DNA of 64,000 nucleotides, from assembly GCA_963169455.1 (NCBI GenBank), contig CAUJDW010000052.1, positions 1 through 64,000 of the forward strand, written 5' to 3'. This document shows positions 58,656-64,000 of the stretch, piece by piece. The stretch comes from Bacteroidota bacterium. Its GTDB lineage: Bacteria > Bacteroidota > Bacteroidia > Chitinophagales > Saprospiraceae. The stretch's first letter is position 1, and every line of letters begins with the position of its first letter. The notes under the pieces are model-generated. The model was not told the DNA's origin and ran no database searches. It saw only the letters and a list, made by a program, of their open reading frames with translations. Made by a program: the position numbers and the translations under genes.

Positions 58656-59399
58656 ATGCCAGATAGCCGCCAACACAGAGGCCAGCACCCCTCCGACGCC
58701 GCTCTTTTCGGGCCTGCCCAGTTGCCCAGGTTGCAGCAGGCGGTCAGTGACCTGTCATGGTTGTTGTCGAGGGGATATTCCGAACGCTCTTCCCTGAAGC
58801 TGGTGGGCGACCGCTACCGCCTCAGCAGCAGGCAGCGCCTGGGGGTGGGCAGGTCGTCCTGCTCCCGCCAGGCGGCCTTCCGAAGAGGGGAGCACCGGCT
58901 GCCTGAGGAGGCCATGCGCGCAAATACCCTGCACATCGACGGGTTCAACCTCCTCATCACGGTGGAAAGCGCGCTCTCCGGCGGTTTCATCCTGGAAGGG
59001 GTGGATGATTGCCTGCGCGATATGGCCAGCATCCACGGGTCGTACCGCCGTGTGCTGGAAACCGAGGGCGCCATTCAACTTGCGGGGCAGGCGCTTCAGC
59101 AACTGGGTGTGGAAAGGGCCGTCTGGTGCCTCGACCGCCCCGTTTCCAACAGCGGCCGCCTTCGGCAGGCCATCCTGGATAGTGCGGCCCGGCAGGGCTG
59201 GCGCTGGGAAGTAAGCTTGCTGGACAACCCCGACACCCATTTGAAAAAAGCCCTGGAGCCGGTAGCTTCCTCCGATAGCGTCGTGCTCGACCACGCAAGC
59301 CGGTGGTTCAACCTGGCGCGCTTTATCGTTCACCAATTCGTCCCCGGGGCGCTTATTCTGCCCCTGGGCCAGCTTGCCAGAACGGAGCTTGCCTGCTGA
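58656..59399 (+). CDS. DUF434 domain-containing protein
   Basis: 247 aa, ATG 58656. The N-terminal half (LPRLQQAVSDLSWLLSRGYS, LKLVGDRYRLSSRQRLGVGR) is the DUF434 pattern. The second half (LHIDGFNLLITVESALSGGF; AVWCLDRPVSNSGRLRQAIL; DSVVLDHASRWFNLARFIV) has Asp-rich beta-alpha units like a PIN/NYN-type nuclease fold (D in HIDGFN, CLDRPVSNSG, VLDHAS), so an RNA-directed role is possible (inference). No signal peptide. Divergent from the histidine kinase gene. Confidence 0.75.
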   Translation: MPDSRQHRGQHPSDAALFGPAQLPRLQQAVSDLSWLLSRGYSERSSLKLVGDRYRLSSRQRLGVGRSSCSRQAAFRRGEHRLPEEAMRANTLHIDGFNLLITVESALSGGFILEGVDDCLRDMASIHGSYRRVLETEGAIQLAGQALQQLGVERAVWCLDRPVSNSGRLRQAILDSAARQGWRWEVSLLDNPDTHLKKALEPVASSDSVVLDHASRWFNLARFIVHQFVPGALILPLGQLARTELAC

Positions 59400-59506
59400 G
59401 ATGCATGCCGGAAGTGATGTAGCCGGAGCGTATTTTATTGCTGGACTTTCTCCTGCATTTTACTTAAATTTCCTAAAAGATTTTTCACTATAAAATCGAT
59501 TGCCAG

Positions 59507-60007
59507 ATGTTGAGGACAGCCTTAATAACCGCATTGCTGCTCTGTTCGGCAGCCGTCGTTTTCGGGCAGAAAGCGAAGCAATCCAAAGAAGAAGCCGCCA
59601 TCCAGAATGCCATTGAAATGGAGTCGAAGTATTTCTGGGCGCGGGATTTTAAAAACTGGAAAAATCAGTGGGTGCACGAGCCCTATGTGGTGTGGTCAGC
59701 CGCTTCCAACAGCGGTGTGACCCAATATTATGGATGGGAAGCATGGGAAAACCAGGTGAAGGGGTTTTTCGGGGAAAGCCCCGACCCGGTGCCCTACGAC
59801 CCGGATGTCAAGAAGTATAATTATTTTTACCGCATTTATGGCGATGGCGCCTGGGTGTCCTTTGAGCAAAACAACAACGGCACGATAACCCACGAGTGCC
59901 GCATTCTGGAAAAGAAAGGCGGGCAGTGGCGGATCGCCGCAGTACAGTTGTTTTTCGATGCCAACCAGCCGGCCAGTTTGTTCGGCAAAGACGTTGGGAA
60001 TGAATAA
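59507..60007 (+). CDS. Exported NTF2-like (SnoaL/DUF4440-type) protein
   Basis: 166 aa. Signal peptide ends VVFGQ. One cone-shaped NTF2-like domain: helix EAAIQNAIEMESKYFWARDF, strands around WVHEPYVVWSAASNSG and DGAWVSFEQNNNG, and the typical ending GQWRIAAVQLFFD. Such proteins act as small enzymes or ligand binders; no catalytic residues are clear. It converges on the acyl-CoA dehydrogenase gene with 11 bp between stops. Confidence 0.8.
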   Translation: MLRTALITALLLCSAAVVFGQKAKQSKEEAAIQNAIEMESKYFWARDFKNWKNQWVHEPYVVWSAASNSGVTQYYGWEAWENQVKGFFGESPDPVPYDPDVKKYNYFYRIYGDGAWVSFEQNNNGTITHECRILEKKGGQWRIAAVQLFFDANQPASLFGKDVGNE

Positions 60008-60018
60008 GCCCTGCTTTC

Positions 60019-61167
60019 TTATTCTTCCTTCAGGATTTCGCGGGAGATAACCAGTTTCTGTATTTCGGAAGTCCCTTCGCCAATGGTGCACAGCTTGGCG
60101 TCGCGGTAGTATTTTTCGACGGGGAAGTCTTTGACGTAGCCGTAACCGCCGAATATCTGTACGGCTTCATTGGCGATCTCGACTGCTGCCTCGGAGGCGT
60201 AGTATTTGGCCATGGCGGACAATTTGGTGGTCTTCTGCCCCTGGTCTTTCATCCTGCCGGCCTGGCGGGTGAGCAGTTCCGCCGCCTCTATTTTGGTAGC
60301 CATATCAGCAAGTTTGAAGCTTATGGCCTGGAAAGAAGCGATGGGTTTTCCGAACTGCTGGCGCTCCTGGGCGTACCTGACGGCCGCTTCGTAAGCGCCT
60401 TTGGCGATGCCCATGGAAAGAGCTGCGATGGAAATGCGCCCTCCGTCGAGCACCTGCATGGCCTGGATGAAGCCTTCGCCTTCCCGCCCCAGCACCTGGC
60501 TTTTGTGCACCCGGCAGTTGTTAAAAATGAGTTCGGTAGTTTCCGAAGCCCGCATGCCCAGTTTGTTCTCCTTTTTGCCTGCCGAAAAGCCGGGCGTGCC
60601 TTTCTCGATCACGAAGGCAGTCATGCCGCGGCTGTCGAGGAGTTCCCCGGTACGCGCCACCACGACGGCAACCTTGCCCGACAAGCCATGGGTAATGAAG
60701 TTTTTGGCGCCGTTGATGACGAAATAGTCCCCGTCCTTTTCTGCCGTGGTGGCCATTCGGCCGGCATCGCTGCCCGTATTGGGCTCGGTGAGCCCCCAGG
60801 CTCCGATCCATTTTCCCGTAGCGAGCAGGGGCAGGTATTTTTCCTTCTGCGTTTCGTTTCCGAAAAGGAGGATGTGGTTGGTGCACAGGGAATTATGTGC
60901 AGCCACGGAAAGCCCGATGGCGCCGCATACCCTGGCTATTTCTTCGATGATGGTAATGTATTCCTGGTAATTCAGGCCGGCCCCATGGTAGCGCTCGGGC
61001 ACCAGGGCGCCCAGAAAACCATATTCGCCCATGCGTTGGAAAAGTTCAACGGGAAAATACTGGGTTTCGTCCCATTCCATGACGTGGGGCCTGATGTGCA
61101 GCTCGGCGAAATCCCTGGCGCTTTCCTTGATCAGAGTGAGGTCGTGGTGCATTGTTCCTGCTGCCAT
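60019..61167 (-). CDS. Acyl-CoA dehydrogenase
   Basis: 382 aa, ATG 61167. Standard three-part ACAD: an N-terminal helical domain, a middle beta domain with GAWGLTEPNTGSDAGRMATT (FAD/substrate motif) and NFITHGLSGKVAVVVART, and a C-terminal helical domain with EAVQIFGGYGYVKDFPVEKY and the catalytic Glu in CTIGEGTSEIQKL (E364). The Glu position is that of short/medium-chain enzymes. Performs alpha,beta-dehydrogenation of acyl-CoA with electron transfer to ETF. Monocistronic here. Confidence 0.94.
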   Translation of the reverse strand: MAAGTMHHDLTLIKESARDFAELHIRPHVMEWDETQYFPVELFQRMGEYGFLGALVPERYHGAGLNYQEYITIIEEIARVCGAIGLSVAAHNSLCTNHILLFGNETQKEKYLPLLATGKWIGAWGLTEPNTGSDAGRMATTAEKDGDYFVINGAKNFITHGLSGKVAVVVARTGELLDSRGMTAFVIEKGTPGFSAGKKENKLGMRASETTELIFNNCRVHKSQVLGREGEGFIQAMQVLDGGRISIAALSMGIAKGAYEAAVRYAQERQQFGKPIASFQAISFKLADMATKIEAAELLTRQAGRMKDQGQKTTKLSAMAKYYASEAAVEIANEAVQIFGGYGYVKDFPVEKYYRDAKLCTIGEGTSEIQKLVISREILKEE

Positions 61168-61211
61168 GGGTTGAAGTTTTTGTTGAACAACGGTTGAGAG
61201 GGGCGAAAGGT

Positions 61212-62354
61212 TCAGGGCCTGGCCGAACTCGTCTCGGTGGTAAAGCCCATCGATTGTTTTATTTTGTAGTAGATTTCCGTATTATCGTAAATGCCGGTGA
61301 AGAGGGATTCGGTTGGGCCGTAGGCAAAGACCGGCACCATGGCTGCTGTATGCCCGTTGGTGGTGAACCTGGCCTCCACGGCGTTCATTCCGGAACCGGG
61401 GTTGAGGGCCAGCCCGCCGGATTCATGGTCGCCCGTGACGATGACCAGGGTTTGCCCGTCTTTTTTGGCATAATTGAGGGCGGCCGCCACGGCCCTGTCG
61501 AAATCCAGCATTTCCTCGATGACGAGCCGCCCGTCGTTGGCATGCCCGCCCCAGTCGATCTGGGAGCCTTCCACCATCAGGAAAAAGCCTTTGCTGCTCC
61601 TTTTTTCCAGAAAAGCGCAGGCCATTTTCAGGGCAGTGGGCAGATAATCCCGCCCGGCAACTGCGGGCAGGGGGTGTTTGTCCGCCGTGAAATAGGCAAA
61701 ATTCCGTTTCCCGGTCAGATAAATATCCCGGAGCTCTTCCCTGGAATAATCGCTTACCTGATAACCCTTTTCCTGGAGCTTTGCATAGAGATCCAGGTTG
61801 TCTTTTTCCCTGCGGTCGAAATAGCGCTTGCCGCCGCCGATGATCAGGTCCACTTCTGTTTTAAGAATATCCTCTGCGATATCCTCATACAGGATGCGCA
61901 TGGGCTGGTGGGCGATAAAGGAAGCCGGCGTGGCATGCACGATAGTGGCCGTGGCGATCAGCCCTGTTGCATAACCCCGGGCTTCTGCTTCTTCCAGGAT
62001 AGTATAACAAGGCACCGTATCGGCATTTACCCCGATGGCGCCGTTGTAGGTCTTTTGCCCGCAGGAAAAGGCCGTGGCCCCGGCGGCCGAATCCGTGATC
62101 AGGTCATTGGCGGAAGTGGGTTTGTGCAGCCCAATAGCGGTGAACTGCTCCAGGGCAAGCTTGTTATTATTGGAGTAGAGCGCCGCAGATATCTGCGCCA
62201 GCCCCATGCCGTCGCCAATGAGCAGGATCACGTTTTTCACCGGAGGCTGACGGGAAGAATGTTGCATTGCAGGAGCCGGCGCTTCCTGTACCTTGCATCC
62301 GGCGCCCAGAATCATTGTCATTAAAAGTGCACTCCAGATGGTGCGAACAGGCAT
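61212..62354 (-). CDS. Alkaline phosphatase (PhoA family), lipoprotein
   Basis: 380 aa from ATG 62354 (a TTG at 62384 is the upstream alternative). Lipobox LGAGC places the acylated Cys at residue 20, so it is anchored in the envelope. Metal site IGDGMG (D48), nucleophile in TDSAAGATAFSCG (S89), IIGGGKRYF, VEGSQIDWGGHAND and TGDHESGG carry the zinc and Mg ligands. Releases phosphate from organic monoesters, including nucleotides. No Pho-box-like repeat was recognised upstream. Confidence 0.93.
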   Translation of the reverse strand: MPVRTIWSALLMTMILGAGCKVQEAPAPAMQHSSRQPPVKNVILLIGDGMGLAQISAALYSNNNKLALEQFTAIGLHKPTSANDLITDSAAGATAFSCGQKTYNGAIGVNADTVPCYTILEEAEARGYATGLIATATIVHATPASFIAHQPMRILYEDIAEDILKTEVDLIIGGGKRYFDRREKDNLDLYAKLQEKGYQVSDYSREELRDIYLTGKRNFAYFTADKHPLPAVAGRDYLPTALKMACAFLEKRSSKGFFLMVEGSQIDWGGHANDGRLVIEEMLDFDRAVAAALNYAKKDGQTLVIVTGDHESGGLALNPGSGMNAVEARFTTNGHTAAMVPVFAYGPTESLFTGIYDNTEIYYKIKQSMGFTTETSSARP

Positions 62355-62513
62355 GTGCGATAAGATTTTGTAGCCGCTTTCCAAAACAGGCGTGATATTA
62401 CGGATTTTCCTCGTGCTATAAAATTAATTTGTTTCCAAAAACTTTGTTCAAAATAATATTCCTTTTAACGCGATTTTAAGCCCCTGTGTCTGGAATATTA
62501 TTTTGTTTTGGTA

Positions 62514-62521
62514 TAATTTTG
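62514..62521 (+). promoter_or_regulatory. Candidate -7 element (TAATTTTG)
   Basis: Matches TANNTTTG 43 bp before ATG 62564; the -33 region (CTGGAAT) is weak. It supports the ATG at 62564 rather than the more upstream one at 62486. Confidence 0.45.
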
Positions 62522-62563
62522 TGCCGTAATTCAGTTGAATGTTTTAAAACACAGTATACCGAC

Positions 62564-63670
62564 ATGAACATGGCTATCCGAAATTTAATAATTGCCATTG
62601 CTCTGCTGTTGGCTGCCGGCGAAGCAGGCGCCCAGCAGGAAGGCTCCATTTTCGACGAGTTCCTGAAGGCAGGCGAGGTGGTTGAAATAGAAATTGAAGC
62701 CCCTCTGGGTGAACTGGTCGAGAACCGCCGCATGGAAGAGGCCGTTCAGGCCCGCTTTACTTACAAAAACCAGCGCGGGCAACGGCAAGGTTACAACATC
62801 GAACTGAGCCAAAGGGGCAAATACCGCCGCAGGATTTGCGGCTTTCCGCCACTCGCACTCAATTTTTCCAAGCAGGAACTCCGGGATGAAGGGCTCATCG
62901 CCAAATATGACAAACTCAAGCTGGTCACGCATTGCCTGGATGATAAAGAAGCCGGTGAAAATATCGTCCTCAGGGAGTACCTGGCCTATAAAATGTACAG
63001 CGAACTCACGCCGCAAAGCTACCGGGTGCAACTGGCCAGGATCACCTACCTGGATTCCGGGGGAGAGATGAACCGCATCCGCCGCTATGGCTTCATTATT
63101 GAGGATACGGATGAGATGGCGCACCGCCTGGGAGGCTCGGAATGCGAAGACTGCATCAACCCGCCCGATTCAGCCATTGAGGCCTCTGCGGAGAACCTCC
63201 TTTCCGTTTTCCAGTACATGATCAGCAATACGGACTGGAGCTTGTCCATGGCCCGCAATATAAAGTTCGTCGCTCTTGCAGAGGGGGGAAGGCTCATCCC
63301 CGTGCCTTTCGACTTCGACTTTTCCGGTTTCGTCGATGCTTCCTATGCGCTGCCCAATGCGGATTACGGGCAGGTTTCCGTTAAACAGCGGATTTTTCTC
63401 GGCATGCCCGCCAGCCGGGCCGTGCTGGAGGAAAACCTGAGGTTCATCATCGGCAAAAAGGAACGCCTGCTCGAAATGGCCCGCGAGTGCAAATTGCTGA
63501 ACTGGGAAGCCCGCGCAGCCTGCCAGGACTTCCTGAACTCCTTCTTCCTGGAAGCGGAACAGATTTTATCCGGAACGGACAGGGGCGGGGAATCCCCCCT
63601 TTTACAGCAGGCCCTGGGCGCCAGGCCTTCCGGCGCCGTCACGCCATCCGAAAAAACGCCGGGAAAATAA
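62564..63670 (+). CDS. Exported protein, possibly CotH/HipA-like kinase fold
   Basis: 368 aa from ATG 62564 (or 62570). Signal peptide ends GEAGAQ. Conserved-looking stretches: VLREYLAYKMYSELTPQSYR, VQLARITYLDSGGEMN, YGFIIEDTDEMAHRLGG, a short Cys pair (ECEDC), NLLSVFQYMISNTDWSLSMA and VPFDFDFSGFVDASYALP. The N-D-x-S and DFDFSG pattern resembles the active region of CotH-type protein kinases, though the family is only suggested. Extracytoplasmic. It converges on the fructosamine-kinase-family gene with 7 bp between stops. Confidence 0.65.
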   Translation: MNMAIRNLIIAIALLLAAGEAGAQQEGSIFDEFLKAGEVVEIEIEAPLGELVENRRMEEAVQARFTYKNQRGQRQGYNIELSQRGKYRRRICGFPPLALNFSKQELRDEGLIAKYDKLKLVTHCLDDKEAGENIVLREYLAYKMYSELTPQSYRVQLARITYLDSGGEMNRIRRYGFIIEDTDEMAHRLGGSECEDCINPPDSAIEASAENLLSVFQYMISNTDWSLSMARNIKFVALAEGGRLIPVPFDFDFSGFVDASYALPNADYGQVSVKQRIFLGMPASRAVLEENLRFIIGKKERLLEMARECKLLNWEARAACQDFLNSFFLEAEQILSGTDRGGESPLLQQALGARPSGAVTPSEKTPGK

Positions 63671-63677
63671 AGATGCT

Positions 63678-64000
63678 TCAGGAATCAAAGCGCTGAACGA
63701 TTCGCTTCACCGACTGGCTGTAACCGCCTCCGAAAAGGTTGACGTGCACCAGCAGATAATAGAGCTGGTAAATGTCCAGCCTGTCTTCCAGGCCAGGCGC
63801 CGTGGGAAAGTGCTCCCGGTAGGCCTGGTAAAAGGCCGGGCCGAACCCTCCGAAAAGGCGGGACATCGCGAGGTCCATTTCCCGGTGTGCATAACAAACG
63901 GAAGGGTCGATCAGGGCGGCTTTCCCGCCCGGGCCAACGAGGAAGTTGCCGCTCCAGAGGTCGCCGTGAATCAGGGCAGGAGGTTCTTCGGGGCAGATAT
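63678..64000 (-). CDS. Fructosamine kinase family protein (partial, 5' end outside window)
   Basis: The frame is open to the right edge. It carries the catalytic loop LIHGDLWSGNFLVG (63907-63960), the metal-binding DPSVCYAHREMDLAMS and LFGGFGPAFYQAYREHFP, and ends YSQSVKRIVQRF, all typical of the C-terminal lobe of fructosamine/ketosamine-3-kinases. The family phosphorylates sugar moieties on glycated proteins or related small molecules in the cytoplasm. Confidence 0.9.
   Translation of the reverse strand, partial: ICPEEPPALIHGDLWSGNFLVGPGGKAALIDPSVCYAHREMDLAMSRLFGGFGPAFYQAYREHFPTAPGLEDRLDIYQLYYLLVHVNLFGGGYSQSVKRIVQRFDS

Noticed and set aside
1-64000. CRISPR arrays, prophage, insertion sequences or rRNA genes
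   Set aside because: No spaced direct-repeat array, transposase, integrase, phage structural gene or rRNA segment was recognised on either strand.

Overview
The window is a gene-dense, roughly 55-60% G+C chromosomal segment of a Bacteroidota bacterium, most likely from the Saprospiria (Lewinella / Phaeodactylibacter / Haliscomenobacter type). The evidence is the many secreted proteins ending in type IX secretion (T9SS) type A sorting domains with the YPNP motif, a TonB-dependent receptor with a CarboxypepD_reg-like N-terminus, a PorV/PorQ-family protein, promoters of the Bacteroidota type (TTTG, 18 bp, TANNTTTG), and near absence of Shine-Dalgarno sequences. No rRNA, CRISPR array, prophage or complete insertion sequence was seen. 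One tRNA (His, GTG) is present.

Layout. 1-2.7 kb: the end of a secreted zincin-like protease and two small T9SS cargo proteins with near-identical C-termini. 2.8-10.2 kb: a divergent cluster with a PIF1-type helicase and secreted endonuclease/exonuclease/phosphatase on the minus strand, and a TonB receptor and OB-fold-like (DUF5689) lipoprotein on the plus strand. This could be an outer-membrane system for extracellular nucleic acid. 10.3-12.8 kb: trmN6, a small HTH protein and two decayed T9SS genes. 12.8-31.5 kb: mainly housekeeping genes: PBP1A, a BNR-propeller protein, a PDZ protein, DUF4403, NhaD, dusB, a CCA-transferase-like enzyme, groES-groEL, a PorV/PorQ protein and an FG-GAP/ASPIC protein. 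The groES promoter looks sigma-54-like.

31.6-42.3 kb: a plant-polysaccharide locus holding a GH10 xylanase, a Na+/solute symporter, a DUF5060/GH5-like hydrolase and a GH9 endoglucanase. It is visibly eroded. A glycan-binding protein gene and a two-component-propeller regulator gene have lost their 3' halves at one shared junction near 34,338, and a second (TIG-domain) binding protein gene lacks its 5' end and carries a one-base frameshift. No SusC/SusD pair remains.

42.3-64 kb: a BrkB-family membrane protein, thioesterase, arginine deiminase, a tightly overlapping glycosyltransferase / aldo-keto reductase / FAD oxidoreductase operon, an uncharacterised coiled-coil plus membrane coiled-coil pair with its own promoter and terminator, tRNA-His, a helical-repeat protein, a propeller T9SS protein, an FRG-domain protein, a LytS/LytTR two-component system, DUF434, an NTF2-like protein, acyl-CoA dehydrogenase, alkaline phosphatase, a secreted CotH-like candidate, and the 3' part of a fructosamine-kinase-family gene.

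Most starts were chosen by signal-peptide position, conserved domain boundaries and overlap with neighbours, because ribosome binding sites give little help here.
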